A program made the position numbers and the translations under genes. Below are positions 1-7,549 of a stretch of 32,596 nt of DNA, piece by piece (the stretch's first letter is position 1; each line of letters begins with the position of its first letter). The notes beneath the pieces were generated by a model. That model was not told where the DNA came from. It did not search any database and worked only from the letters and a program-made list of their open reading frames with translations. The stretch is from JAOUEA01 sp035711865 (GTDB lineage Bacteria; Actinomycetota; UBA4738; HRBIN12). The stretch is taken from the NCBI GenBank assembly GCA_035711865.1, contig DASTBT010000109.1:1-32596 (forward strand). The letters are read 5' to 3'.

Positions 1-1
1 C

Positions 2-589
2 CGGCGTTCCCTGCGCACCCAGGGCGAACCGTTCGACCGGGCGTGGCGGGCTCGCAGCGCCCGGCGGCGGCCGCTCGTGCTGATCCTGGATATCAGCGGC
101 TCGATGGCGCCGTACTCGCGCGCCCTGATGCAGTTCGCCTACGCGGCGATGGCGGCCGGCCGCCGCGTCGAGACGTTCGTGTTCGGCACCAGGCTCACGA
201 GGGTCACGCGCACGTTGCGCACGAAGGACCCGGACCGGGCCCTGCGCGAGATCGGTCGTCAGGTCGAGGACTGGGAAGGCGGCACGCGCATCGGGGAGTC
301 GCTGAAGACGCTGCTCGACGGATGGAGCCAGCGTGCAGCGATGCGCGGGGCGGTGGTCGTGTTCTGCTCCGACGGGCTCGAGCGCGGCGACCCGGAGCTG
401 CTGCGAGGGCAGATGGCACGCCTCCGCCGGCTCGCCCATCGCGTGATCTGGGTGAACCCACTCAAAGGGTCGCCGAGGTACGAGCCCTTGGCCCGCGGCA
501 TGGCGGCGGCGCTGCCGAGCGTCGACGTCTTCCTGTCGGGGCACAACCTGGAGAGCCTCGAGCACCTCGCCGGCACGCTTGGCGGGTGA
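2..589 (+). CDS. CoxE-like VWA domain protein, 5' partial
   Basis: The reading frame is open from base 2, so the true start lies outside the window; about 195 residues are visible. A von Willebrand factor A domain carries the MIDAS metal site: D-I-S-G-S-M (Asp codon near 98), then a G-G-T-R-I-G-E-S segment, then F-C-S-D-G-L-E-R-G-D. The Arg-rich stretch just before the first strand and the ending V-D-V-F-L-S-G-H-N-L are typical of CoxE/VWA-CoxE proteins. CoxE partners with a MoxR-type AAA+ ATPase (CoxD) in maturing molybdenum hydroxylases such as CO dehydrogenase, and related pairs serve other enzymes. The partner would be expected upstream, outside the window. Family is fairly sure; the client enzyme is unknown. 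Confidence 0.85.
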   Translation, partial: RRSLRTQGEPFDRAWRARSARRRPLVLILDISGSMAPYSRALMQFAYAAMAAGRRVETFVFGTRLTRVTRTLRTKDPDRALREIGRQVEDWEGGTRIGESLKTLLDGWSQRAAMRGAVVVFCSDGLERGDPELLRGQMARLRRLAHRVIWVNPLKGSPRYEPLARGMAAALPSVDVFLSGHNLESLEHLAGTLGG

Positions 590-622
590 CGCCGGGCCGG
601 GGTCCGAAGTGGAGTTCCCCAC

Positions 623-628
623 TAGGCT
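623..628 (+). promoter_or_regulatory. -10 element TAGGCT for a leaderless gene
   Basis: TAGGCT lies 8 nt before the ATG at 637 and no Shine-Dalgarno sequence is present, which fits transcription starting at or next to the start codon. Confidence 0.45.
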
Positions 629-636
629 GGTGCGTG

Positions 637-1149
637 ATGCACGACGACGACGAGATCATCGAGGCCTACGAGGCCGAGCTGGGTCCCGAGCCGATGCCTC
701 CGCCGGAGCGGCGAGGATCGAACCGCGGGTTCTGGATCGTGATCGGCGCGATCCTCGCGGCGAGCGCCGTGCTCGTCGTCGAGATCTTCGCGAACCGTCC
801 GATCGCGAACACGATCGGACGCGCGCAACACGACCTGCGGGTCGCTCAGGCCGAGGCGCTCTCGGTGCTCGCCGAGACCGGCTCGTTCGAGGCGGCCGAC
901 GCCGACGCGCTCGGCGCGGCTCGCCTGGACGGCGGGGCGCTGCGCGTCGTCGGCCCCGACGACGACTCGTCGGGGCTCGGCGAGGTCAGCGTCTATGCCG
1001 ACGCGACGACCTGGGCCGCCGCGGTGCGAGCCGGCACCGACGCGTGCTTCCAGCTGAAGCTGGTGGTCGGTCGCGACACCCCGCTCTACGGCGTGAGCTC
1101 CGCGTGCACGGGCCGTGGGGCGCTCGGCGCCTCCGAGTCTCGCTGGTAG
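637..1149 (+). CDS. Single-pass membrane protein of unknown function
   Basis: 170 residues; not recognised. The N-terminus is acidic (M-H-D-D-D-E-I-I-E) with a Pro-rich stretch, then one hydrophobic helix at about residues 32-51 after basic residues, so the remaining ~120 residues are probably outside the membrane. This outer part begins with an Ala/Glu-rich helix and has two cysteines near residues 145 and 160 that could form a disulfide. The topology resembles small actinobacterial envelope proteins. I chose the ATG at 637 because a TAGGCT -10 box sits 8 nt upstream and the longer upstream frame overlaps the VWA gene with no coding character. It converges with the RDD gene, leaving only 4 bp between stop codons. 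Confidence 0.6.
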   Translation: MHDDDEIIEAYEAELGPEPMPPPERRGSNRGFWIVIGAILAASAVLVVEIFANRPIANTIGRAQHDLRVAQAEALSVLAETGSFEAADADALGAARLDGGALRVVGPDDDSSGLGEVSVYADATTWAAAVRAGTDACFQLKLVVGRDTPLYGVSSACTGRGALGASESRW

Positions 1150-1153
1150 AGCT

Positions 1154-1726
1154 TCAGCCCGGCGGCGGCGGAAGCGCATCGCCCCCCGGAGGCGCTCCCG
1201 GCGGGGGCGACGGCAGTCCGAACGTCTCGGGAGACCGCTGCGGTGGCTCGGCGGGACCCGGCGGGGTCGCATCGCTGCCCACCAGGACCACGACGGTCTT
1301 CGCCCACCGATCGCCGAACCGCTGCTTCGTGTCGGATCGCGTCGCGGTGATCCCTCCGACGAGGTAGGGCAGGAAGTAGGGGAACGCGTCGACGATCCTG
1401 GCGAGGTTGCGGATCGCGGCGGCTCCGAACCCGATGCGGGACCCGTCGAGTCTCCTGACCCTGATGCCCAGCACGACCTTGCCGACGGTCGCCCCGAACG
1501 CGCCTTCCAGGACGATGAAGTAGACGACGGTGATCAGCATCGGGAGCGCGAAGTCGAGTCCCCGCCAGCCGATCGAGTACGTGCCGTCGCCCGACTCGAT
1601 CTCGGCGAACGGCACCCAGGCCAACCCGGTGATCAGCCCGTCGATCAACAGGGCGAAGAAGCGTCGTCCCGGGCCGATGTAGGTCAACGAACCGTCCTCC
1701 ACGTGCGCGGCGGGTCCGGCGGGCAC
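1154..1726 (-). CDS. RDD family membrane protein
   Basis: 190 residues from a GTG start. The N-terminal R-R-F-F-A-L-L-I-D-G-L-I-T-G-L helix with its conserved Arg and Asp, a second hydrophobic segment (L-P-M-L-I-T-V-V-Y-F), the G-K-V-V-L-G-I-R-V loop and a following I-R-N-L-A-R-I-V-D segment match the RDD family (PF06271), small three-to-four-helix proteins of mostly unknown function, some linked to ion transport. The C-terminal ~35 residues are a Pro/Gly-rich tail. Two candidate -10 boxes exist on this strand: TACCGT (1737-1732), 5 nt before the GTG and so leaderless, and TAGCCT (1768-1763), part of a divergent element shared with the gene at 1779. Confidence 0.85.
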   Translation of the reverse strand: MPAGPAAHVEDGSLTYIGPGRRFFALLIDGLITGLAWVPFAEIESGDGTYSIGWRGLDFALPMLITVVYFIVLEGAFGATVGKVVLGIRVRRLDGSRIGFGAAAIRNLARIVDAFPYFLPYLVGGITATRSDTKQRFGDRWAKTVVVLVGSDATPPGPAEPPQRSPETFGLPSPPPGAPPGGDALPPPPG

Positions 1727-1762
1727 CGCGGACGGTAGGTCCGCCCGCCGCCTCGGTCAAGC

Positions 1763-1772
1763 AGGCTATCGT
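1763..1772. promoter_or_regulatory. Shared divergent promoter core AGGCTATCGT
   Basis: Read rightward, TATCGT (1767-1772) lies 6 nt before the ATG at 1779. Read leftward, TAGCCT (1768-1763) points towards the RDD gene. Both -10 boxes start at the same TA. The same design recurs at 5865-5874 and 19425-19434. Confidence 0.5.
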
Positions 1773-1778
1773 TCGCCG

Positions 1779-3152
1779 ATGCCGCGTTCTCACTCCGTCG
1801 TCTCGCCTCGCCGATCGGCCGGGGTCGCGCTCGTGTGCGCGGTGGCCTCGTTCGTGGCCGCCGCAGGAGCGTCGGCAGCGATCGTCGCCGATCCGAGCCC
1901 CGCGGTACGCCCGGGCCGCATGCGGATGATCGCGCCGGGTGTCACGTACCAACGGATGGGGCTGCGGGGACCCGTCGTGGCGCACGTGGTACGGATCGAC
2001 CCCGCCGGACCCACCACCGTCGACGTCGCCCCCGGTGGCCCGCGGGCGGGCTCGTTCGCCCGCCCGAGCTCGATCGGACGTGCCCATCGGGCGCTCGTGG
2101 CGGTCAACGGCGACTTCGGCCTGCTCCGTGGCCTGCCGGTGCACGCCTTCCAGGTCGACGGTTCGCTCGTCACCCGTGGCATCCACAGGGGCACGAGCTT
2201 CGCGATGCGTCAGGACGAGACGGCGAGCTTCATCGACACCACCCGCCTCGCGATCGAGGCACGGCATGCGGAGACGGATGCGGCGGTCGGGATCGCGGGC
2301 TGGAACTCGAAGCCGCCGGGCCGTTTCACGGTCGCCGGCTACACGCCGGTCGGGGGCGACGTCCGCCGGCCGCCGACGACCGGCTGTGCGGTTCGGCTCG
2401 CTCCCGATTCGGGGGCCACGTGGGGCCCGTCCGGCATCGGCATCTCGAAGCGGTACGAGGCGGTGGCGCAGCGTTGTGGGCCCAAGCGCATGCGCGTCGA
2501 TGCCCGGACGGTCGTGCTCGCTTCGCGGCGCTGGAGGGCGGGCTCGGACGCGCTGACGGCGATGGAGCCCGGCGACCGGGTGCGCCTCACCTGGTCGTTC
2601 GGATGGCCACGCGTCGCGGACTCGATGGGAGGCGTGCCCCGTCTCGTCGAGCACGGAACGATCGCGACATCGAAGTGCCGCAGCGCCTTCTGCCGGCGGC
2701 ATCCCAGGACGGGGATCGGCGTGACCGAGGACGGCACCGTGGTGCTAATGGTGGTCGACGGCCGGTCCCGGCGTTCCGTCGGCATGACGCTCCACCGCCT
2801 CGCCCTCACGTTCGCCTCGCTCGGTGCCACCGACGCCATGAACCTCGACGGCGGTGGAAGCTCGGCGATGTGGATCGCCGGCCGGGGGGTCGTCAATCGG
2901 CCCTCGGACCCCGGCGGGGAGCGGAGGGTGGTCAACGCCCTGCTCGTGCTGCCCGGGGCGGATCCGGGCGAGACGCGGCTCGGAGCCGGCCGGGTCGCGC
3001 TGGTCGACGGGGGGGCCGCGGCCGATCCGGGAGTGAGCGACCCCGGTTCGGTCGGGGGCCTCGCCGAGGCATGGGTCGATGGGTCGGTGGTCGACGGACC
3101 GGTGCCACCGGCGATCGCACGGATCGCCGCGCGCTTCGAGCAGAAGGGTTAG
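1779..3152 (+). CDS. Secreted phosphodiester glycosidase domain protein (NAGPA-like)
   Basis: 457 residues. A signal peptide covers about residues 1-34 (Arg-rich start, hydrophobic A-L-V-C-A-V-A-S-F-V core, A-S-A-A end), so export is likely. The mature protein has the pattern of the phosphodiester glycosidase / DUF2233 family, named after the enzyme that removes GlcNAc from GlcNAc-1-phospho-mannose: an early V-N-G-D-F segment, a middle G-V-T-E-D-G-T-V-V-L-M-V-V-D-G-R strand pair, and the signature A-M-N-L-D-G-G-G-S-S-A-M-W near residues 357-369, followed by R-V-V-N-A-L. In bacteria the family is tied to envelope or exopolysaccharide processing. The ATG follows TATCGT by 6 nt with no Shine-Dalgarno sequence. 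Its TAG overlaps the TAA of the convergent glcF-like gene within TTAG. Confidence 0.85.
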   Translation: MPRSHSVVSPRRSAGVALVCAVASFVAAAGASAAIVADPSPAVRPGRMRMIAPGVTYQRMGLRGPVVAHVVRIDPAGPTTVDVAPGGPRAGSFARPSSIGRAHRALVAVNGDFGLLRGLPVHAFQVDGSLVTRGIHRGTSFAMRQDETASFIDTTRLAIEARHAETDAAVGIAGWNSKPPGRFTVAGYTPVGGDVRRPPTTGCAVRLAPDSGATWGPSGIGISKRYEAVAQRCGPKRMRVDARTVVLASRRWRAGSDALTAMEPGDRVRLTWSFGWPRVADSMGGVPRLVEHGTIATSKCRSAFCRRHPRTGIGVTEDGTVVLMVVDGRSRRSVGMTLHRLALTFASLGATDAMNLDGGGSSAMWIAGRGVVNRPSDPGGERRVVNALLVLPGADPGETRLGAGRVALVDGGAAADPGVSDPGSVGGLAEAWVDGSVVDGPVPPAIARIAARFEQKG

Positions 3153-4447
3153 ACGACCGGCACGCCTCGCACGATCGCGGCGTCGAGCAGCTCGACGGGG
3201 TGTACCACGCGAGCGGACACCCCGAGCGCGGCGAGTCCCGCGCGGATCTGCATCGTGCAGCCGGGGTTCGCGCTCGCGATCGTCGTCGCGCCGGTGTCCC
3301 GAACCGCTTCGGCCTTCTGCCGCTGGAGCTGCCCGGCGAGCTCTGGCTCGGTGACGTTGTAGAGCCCGGCGGCCCCGCAGCACCGGTCGCCGCCCGGGAT
3401 CTCGACCACCTCGACGTCGGGGATCCGCCCGAGCAGCGCTCGCGGTTGCACGCGGATGCCCTGGGCGCGCACGGCGTGGCACGCGTCGTGATACGCGACG
3501 CGTGCCACGCCGGCGCTCCCGAGGGCGACGTCGCCGAGCCCCTCGTCGAACAGGAAGGCCATCACGTCGCGCACCGGGAGGCCGGCGCCGTCGACGAGCT
3601 CGCCGTAGGTGCGCATGTGAGCCCCGCACCCGGCCGCGTTCACGATGACGTGGTCCGCCTCCGCGAACGCCCGGGCGTTCCGCCGTGCCAGGCGCCGGGC
3701 GGTCTCGAGGTGCCCGTTGTGAGCCTGCAGCGCCCCGCAGCATCGTTGATCCCCGGGCACGACGACGCGCCACCCCGTGCGCGCGAGCACGCGGATCGTC
3801 GCGAGGTTCACGTCGTGGAACCAGCGGTCCTGCACGCACCCCGAGAGCAGCGCCACCGTGCCGCGGACCTCGATCCCCGCCGCCGGCGCCGTCGCCCGCG
3901 GCAGCCGCTGGAACGCCGCGGAAGAGCGGGGGACCAGGGCGCGCACCCGCCTCGGCATGAACGGCCGGGCGAGCGGCTGCAGCGCGGCGGCCGTCCGGAT
4001 CAGCCACGGGCGGGGAAGCACGACGTCGAGACCGAGCCATCGCAGGAACCGCCATCCGCTGCCCCGCCTGGGCTCGATCTCGGTGCGAGCGTGCTCCATC
4101 ATGCGTCCGAACGGCACGTGCGACGGGCAGACGTCCTCGCATGCGCGGCAGACGAGGCAGAGATCCATGTACGTCGCGAACGTGTCGTCGACGGGGGCGA
4201 TGCCGTCGGCGACCGCCCGCATCGCCGCGATGCGCCCACGAGGCGAGGCCGTCTCCTCGCCGGTCAGGCGGTACGTCGGGCAGTGCGGCAGGCAGAGCCC
4301 GCACGCGACGCACGAGTCGAGGTCGACGTCGGCCGGATGGTCGGCGCCGATCCAGTTGGCGGTCACGGCGCCCTCCCGGCCGACGAACCGCACGCCGTCG
4401 GGCATCTCGGTGCCGAGCGGCTTCGGGAACGCGGTCTCGTGGCTCAC
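3149..4447 (-). CDS. glcF: Glycolate oxidase iron-sulfur subunit (GlcF-like)
   Basis: 432 residues from GTG. The N-terminal half has two [4Fe-4S] motifs: C-V-A-C-G-L-C-L-P-H-C-P near residue 46 and C-L-V-C-R-A-C-E-D-V-C-P near residue 98. The C-terminal half has two cysteine-rich CCG domains, with R-C-C-G-A-L-Q-A-H-N-G and R-C-C-G-A-A-G-L-Y-N and the upstream H-D-A-C-H-A segment. This layout is that of GlcF, which passes electrons from the flavin subunits GlcD/GlcE to the quinone pool during glycolate oxidation to glyoxylate. GlcD and GlcE are encoded 12 kb away, so the complex is split here. Related (Fe-S)-CCG proteins such as LutA or GlpC have different architectures; GlcF is the best fit. 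There is no clear Shine-Dalgarno sequence. Confidence 0.88.
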   Translation of the reverse strand: MSHETAFPKPLGTEMPDGVRFVGREGAVTANWIGADHPADVDLDSCVACGLCLPHCPTYRLTGEETASPRGRIAAMRAVADGIAPVDDTFATYMDLCLVCRACEDVCPSHVPFGRMMEHARTEIEPRRGSGWRFLRWLGLDVVLPRPWLIRTAAALQPLARPFMPRRVRALVPRSSAAFQRLPRATAPAAGIEVRGTVALLSGCVQDRWFHDVNLATIRVLARTGWRVVVPGDQRCCGALQAHNGHLETARRLARRNARAFAEADHVIVNAAGCGAHMRTYGELVDGAGLPVRDVMAFLFDEGLGDVALGSAGVARVAYHDACHAVRAQGIRVQPRALLGRIPDVEVVEIPGGDRCCGAAGLYNVTEPELAGQLQRQKAEAVRDTGATTIASANPGCTMQIRAGLAALGVSARVVHPVELLDAAIVRGVPVV

Positions 4448-4499
4448 ACGACCATGTTCACACGACCTGGGGTGGTTTGACCGAGGTGGAGCGCCTGCC

Positions 4500-4505
4500 T
4501 ACCGT
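4500..4505 (+). promoter_or_regulatory. -10 element TACCGT for a leaderless gene
   Basis: TACCGT ends 6 nt before the ATG of the dioxygenase gene at 4512, with no Shine-Dalgarno sequence between, consistent with a leaderless mRNA. Confidence 0.5.
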
Positions 4506-4511
4506 GCCGCC

Positions 4512-5321
4512 ATGACCGAGGGGGAGCGGCGGGAGCGGCGGTTCGGGCGCCTCACCGACGAGGCCGAGGACGGGTTGCTCACCTACGGCTCCTATCTGAA
4601 GGTCCCGGAGCTGCTCTCGTTGCAGCAGGTGCGGAGCGACCCTCCCGTGCACGACGAGCTGCTCTTCATCGTGGTGCACCAGGCCTACGAGCTCTGGTTC
4701 AAGCAGCTGCTGTTCGAGCTGGAAGCGGTGCGCGACGCGATGCTCGCCGACCGGCCCGGGCCGGCCCGCCATCTGCTCGGCCGCGTGCACGCGATCGAGC
4801 GCGTGCTGATCGAGCACATCGAGGTGCTGCAGACGATGACGCCGCAGGACTTCCTGGAGTTCCGGGCCGTGCTGAGCCCGGCGAGCGGCTTCCAGTCGGC
4901 GCAGTTCCGGGAGCTGGAGTTCGTGAGCGGGCTCGCCGACGAACGGTTCCTCGAGGACCTCGCCGCCGACGCCGACGAACACGGCCGGCTCGCGCGCCGC
5001 CTCGCCGAGCCGACCCTGTGGGACGGCTTCGTGGCGATGATGGAGATCCACGGGTTCCCGATGCCCGACGACGACGCCGAGGCGCGGGCGACGTCGCTCG
5101 TCGCGATGGCCCGGGAACGCGGCGACGTGTTCGCGGTCAGCGAGGGGCTGCTCGACCACGACGAGGCGCTGGCGAGCTGGCGGTACCTGCACGTGCTGAT
5201 GGTCGAGCGCGAGATCGGCGCCCGGCGAGGAACGGGCGGCTCGAGCGGCGTCGGCTACCTGCGCTCGACGCTCGACAAGCGCTGCTTCCCGGAGCTGTGG
5301 GGCCTGCGGAGCCGCCTGTGA
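4512..5321 (+). CDS. kynA: Tryptophan 2,3-dioxygenase
   Basis: 269 residues, normal for bacterial TDO. The heme enzyme opens the indole ring of L-tryptophan to N-formylkynurenine, the first step of the kynurenine pathway. Signatures visible are H-D-E-L-L-F-I-V-V-H-Q-A-Y-E-L-W-F-K (distal His about residue 56), L-S-P-A-S-G-F-Q-S-A-Q-F-R (substrate-binding Arg), and R-Y-L-H-V-L-M-V-E-R-E-I-G (proximal heme ligand His about residue 227) followed by the mobile loop G-T-G-G-S-S-G-V. The ATG at 4512 is set by the TDO N-terminus and by TACCGT 6 nt upstream; a longer in-frame extension overlaps glcF and is not coding. No formamidase or kynureninase is visible, but a PLP aminotransferase lies 0.6 kb downstream. 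Confidence 0.95.
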   Translation: MTEGERRERRFGRLTDEAEDGLLTYGSYLKVPELLSLQQVRSDPPVHDELLFIVVHQAYELWFKQLLFELEAVRDAMLADRPGPARHLLGRVHAIERVLIEHIEVLQTMTPQDFLEFRAVLSPASGFQSAQFRELEFVSGLADERFLEDLAADADEHGRLARRLAEPTLWDGFVAMMEIHGFPMPDDDAEARATSLVAMARERGDVFAVSEGLLDHDEALASWRYLHVLMVEREIGARRGTGGSSGVGYLRSTLDKRCFPELWGLRSRL

Positions 5322-5340
5322 GGTTCCGTCGGGAGGACGA

Positions 5341-5829
5341 TCACGCCTCTTCGACGCCGAGGGTCGAGCGGAGCTGGTCGAGCATGCGCTGCTCGCCCTC
5401 GCTCACCTGCTCGGCTCCGAAGCCCATGAAGCCGCCTTCCTTCGCGGCGTCGGCGGCGTCCTGGGCCACCTCGACGAGCCAGCCGGCGAACGCGGTGGCT
5501 TCCTCGGGCGTGGCCTTCGCGCCGACGATGGCCTGCACCCCGCGGAGCTCGTCGAGCACCTGCTCGCCGGCCTTGCCCGGGTCCTCGATCTTGTAGCCGC
5601 TCATCGGGTTCTCGCGCCGCTGGCCCATCGCCATGATCTCCTGCGAGACCGCGAGCAGCAGCTCGTCCTGCGTCGGGGGCGAGCCGATGCCGCGGAGCGT
5701 GGCCATCGTCTCCTTCGAGAGCTCGACCGGGCCCCCCGGGTCGGCGAGCGAGATCGCCATGCCGGCCACGGTGGGCGCCCGCCGCACCCGGGCCCATTCC
5801 TCGTCGGTGAATGCATCCTTGCCGGTCAT
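5341..5829 (-). CDS. Conserved-looking helical protein of unknown function
   Basis: 162 residues; family not recognised with certainty. It starts F-T-D-E-E-W-A-R-V-R-R-A-P, then hydrophobic A-M-A-I-S-L-A-D-P-G-G-P, and is predicted mostly helical (E-L-S-K-E-T-M-A-T-L, L-L-L-A-V-S-Q-E-I-M-A) with an acidic C-terminus and a Gly/Phe-rich segment (G-G-F-M-G-F-G). There are no cysteines, signal peptide or membrane helix, so it is probably a soluble cytoplasmic protein. The ATG at 5829 is preceded by GGGAGGG with about 4 nt spacing, a strong Shine-Dalgarno sequence, and by TATCCT (5870-5865), giving a leader of about 30 nt. It diverges from the aminotransferase gene and converges on TDO with 19 bp between stops. 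Confidence 0.7.
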   Translation of the reverse strand: MTGKDAFTDEEWARVRRAPTVAGMAISLADPGGPVELSKETMATLRGIGSPPTQDELLLAVSQEIMAMGQRRENPMSGYKIEDPGKAGEQVLDELRGVQAIVGAKATPEEATAFAGWLVEVAQDAADAAKEGGFMGFGAEQVSEGEQRMLDQLRSTLGVEEA

Positions 5830-5864
5830 GCAGCCCTCCCGTGTCGGGTCGGTCGTCCGCTCCG

Positions 5865-5874
5865 AGGATAGGCT
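5865..5874. promoter_or_regulatory. Shared divergent promoter core AGGATAGGCT
   Basis: Leftward TATCCT (5870-5865) would serve the 162-residue protein gene with a leader of about 30 nt and a Shine-Dalgarno sequence. Rightward TAGGCT (5869-5874) lies 9 nt before the aminotransferase ATG at 5884. The two -10 boxes share the central TA. Confidence 0.55.
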
Positions 5875-5883
5875 GCTTCGGTC

Positions 5884-7059
5884 ATGAGCGGCTCGGGGGT
5901 GCGCGCGTCGAGGAAGGCGTCGTCGTTCACGGAGTCGGTGATCCGCGACATGACGCGGCTCGCCGGCCGGTACGACGCGATCAACCTCGGGCAGGGCATG
6001 CCCGACTTCGAGTCGCCCGCCGAGCTCAAGGAAGCCGCGATCCGCGCGATCGCCGAGGACCACAACCAGTACCCGATCACGTGGGGCGTGCGGGCGTTCC
6101 GCGAGGCGATCGCGGCCGCGTACGAGCGCGACTACGGGCTCTCGATCGACCCCGAGGCCGAGATCTGCGTCACGTGCGGGTCGACCGAGGCGATGATCGC
6201 GTCGATGCTCGGCGTGGTGGATCCGGGCGACCAGGTCGTCGTGTTCGAGCCCTTCTACGAGAACTACGGGCCCGATGCCATCCTCACGGGTGCCACCACT
6301 CGGCACGTCTCGTTGCGGCCGCCGGATTGGACGTTCGACGAGGACGAGCTGCGGGCGGCGTTCGGCCCCGGCACGCGCGCGATCGTGATCAACACCCCGA
6401 ACAACCCGACGGGGAAGGTGTTCACGCGCGAGGAGCTCACAGCGATCGCCGAGCTCTGCATCGAGCACGACGCGATCGCGATCACCGACGAGATCTACGA
6501 GCACATCACCTACGACGGCGCCGCGCACGTGCCGATGGCGAGCCTTCCGGGCATGCGGGAGCGCACCGTCACGATCAGCGCGCTGTCGAAGTCGTTCTCG
6601 GTCACCGGGTGGCGGGTCGGGTGGGCGATCGCGCCGCCGCCGCTGATGGCGGGCATCCGGCCGACGCACGACTTCCTCACCGTGGCGGCGCCCGCGCCGC
6701 TGCAGATCGCGGGCATCATGGCGATGCAGCTTCCGGCGAGCTACTTCGAAGGCATGCGCGCCGACTACGCCGAGCGCCGCGACGTGATGCTGCGCGTGCT
6801 CGCCGAGAGCGGGTTCGAGATCGCCCGGCCCCCCGAGGGCGCGTACTACGTGATGGCCGACTGCTCGCACCTGGGGCTCGGCGACGACGTCGCGACGGCG
6901 CGCCACCTCGCCCAGCACGTGGGGGTCGCGACCGTGCCCGGCTCGTCGTTCGTCTCCGATCCCACCGACGGTGCCCACCTGTTGCGGTTCGCGTTCTGCA
7001 AGCGCGTCGAGACGCTCGAGGAAGCGGGCAAGCGCCTGCGAGCGGGCCTCGGCACGTAG
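5884..7059 (+). CDS. PLP-dependent class I/II aminotransferase
   Basis: 391 residues, full length for fold-type I aspartate-aminotransferase-like enzymes. Features in order: I-N-L-G-Q-G-M-P-D-F near residue 35, N-Q-Y-P-I-T-W-G, C-G-S-T-E-A (PLP phosphate loop), N-T-P-N-N-P-T-G-K (substrate carboxylate/PLP), I-T-D-E-I-Y-E (Asp to pyridine N), S-A-L-S-K-S-F-S-V-T-G-W-R-V-G-W with Schiff-base Lys at residue 236, and a C-terminal L-L-R-F-A-F-C-K. The N-terminal motifs and the close TDO gene are compatible with kynurenine/glutamine-type transaminases, but many aspartate or methionine aminotransferases look the same, so the substrate is left open. It starts 9 nt after TAGGCT without a Shine-Dalgarno sequence. 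Confidence 0.9.
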   Translation: MSGSGVRASRKASSFTESVIRDMTRLAGRYDAINLGQGMPDFESPAELKEAAIRAIAEDHNQYPITWGVRAFREAIAAAYERDYGLSIDPEAEICVTCGSTEAMIASMLGVVDPGDQVVVFEPFYENYGPDAILTGATTRHVSLRPPDWTFDEDELRAAFGPGTRAIVINTPNNPTGKVFTREELTAIAELCIEHDAIAITDEIYEHITYDGAAHVPMASLPGMRERTVTISALSKSFSVTGWRVGWAIAPPPLMAGIRPTHDFLTVAAPAPLQIAGIMAMQLPASYFEGMRADYAERRDVMLRVLAESGFEIARPPEGAYYVMADCSHLGLGDDVATARHLAQHVGVATVPGSSFVSDPTDGAHLLRFAFCKRVETLEEAGKRLRAGLGT

Positions 7060-7064
7060 CTCGG

Positions 7065-7094
7065 GTCTGCGGCTCAGGGTAGTCTGAGCCAGAC
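7065..7094. terminator. Stem-loop between convergent genes
   Basis: GTCTG (7065-7069) pairs with CAGAC (7090-7094) and GCTCAG (7072-7077) with CTGAGC (7084-7089), with a 2-nt bulge and a GGTAGT loop. It fills the gap between the aminotransferase stop and the PPOX stop and could end transcription from both sides. No T-run follows, so intrinsic termination is uncertain. Confidence 0.5.
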
Positions 7095-7522
7095 TAGTAG
7101 CCCATGCGGGCGATGTGGTCCACCGCGATGCGGACGATCACCCGCTGCTGATCGGGGCGATGCCCCTCGTACACGTCGGCGCCGGTGTACTTCTTCGCGA
7201 GGAAGTCGATGTGCTCGTCGGCCCCGTCGTGCTCGAAGCCGGCCACGCGTCCCCGCAGCATGAGCTGCCGGTAGGGGTCGTTCCGGTCGAACACGCAGAC
7301 GGCGACGCGGGGGTCGCGCCGCATGTTCCGCGTCTTCGTGCGGCCCTCGGCCGTGTTCACGAGCACGTCGCTGCCGTCGACGTCGATCCAGACGACCGAG
7401 GCCTGCGGGCCGCCGTCGGCCATCGCGGTCGCGAGGCTCGCGAAGTTGGGCGCCACCAGCAGCGCGCGGTCGGCGTCGTTCAGCGTCGTGTCACGTCGCC
7501 GGTCGTCGGTCATGGGCCACAT
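7094..7522 (-). CDS. PPOX class split-barrel protein, probably F420- or flavin-dependent
   Basis: 142 residues. The sequence follows the PPOX/Rv1155-like pattern: L-V-A-P-N-F-A-S-L-A-T near residue 24, Q-A-S-V-V-W-I-D-V-D-G, V-L-V-N-T-A-E-G-R-T-K-T-R-N-M-R-R-D-P-R-V-A-V on the cofactor-phosphate side, then L-R-G-R-V-A-G-F and a C-terminal I-V-R-I-A-V-D-H-I. Members are dimeric FMN or F420 binding reductases; the residues alone do not choose between cofactors. A start at 7513 (fourth residue, also Met) is equally possible; neither has a Shine-Dalgarno sequence. The gene lies 27 bp downstream of the Rrf2 regulator gene and is probably co-transcribed with it. Confidence 0.82.
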   Translation of the reverse strand: MWPMTDDRRRDTTLNDADRALLVAPNFASLATAMADGGPQASVVWIDVDGSDVLVNTAEGRTKTRNMRRDPRVAVCVFDRNDPYRQLMLRGRVAGFEHDGADEHIDFLAKKYTGADVYEGHRPDQQRVIVRIAVDHIARMGY

Positions 7523-7549
7523 GCAACCACGCCGGCGGCGCCGGCGTCC

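Noticed and set aside
1835..4480. An 881-codon plus-strand frame across the glycosidase-domain and glcF genes
   Set aside because: No recognisable domain; both real genes are in other frames with signal peptide or Cys motifs.
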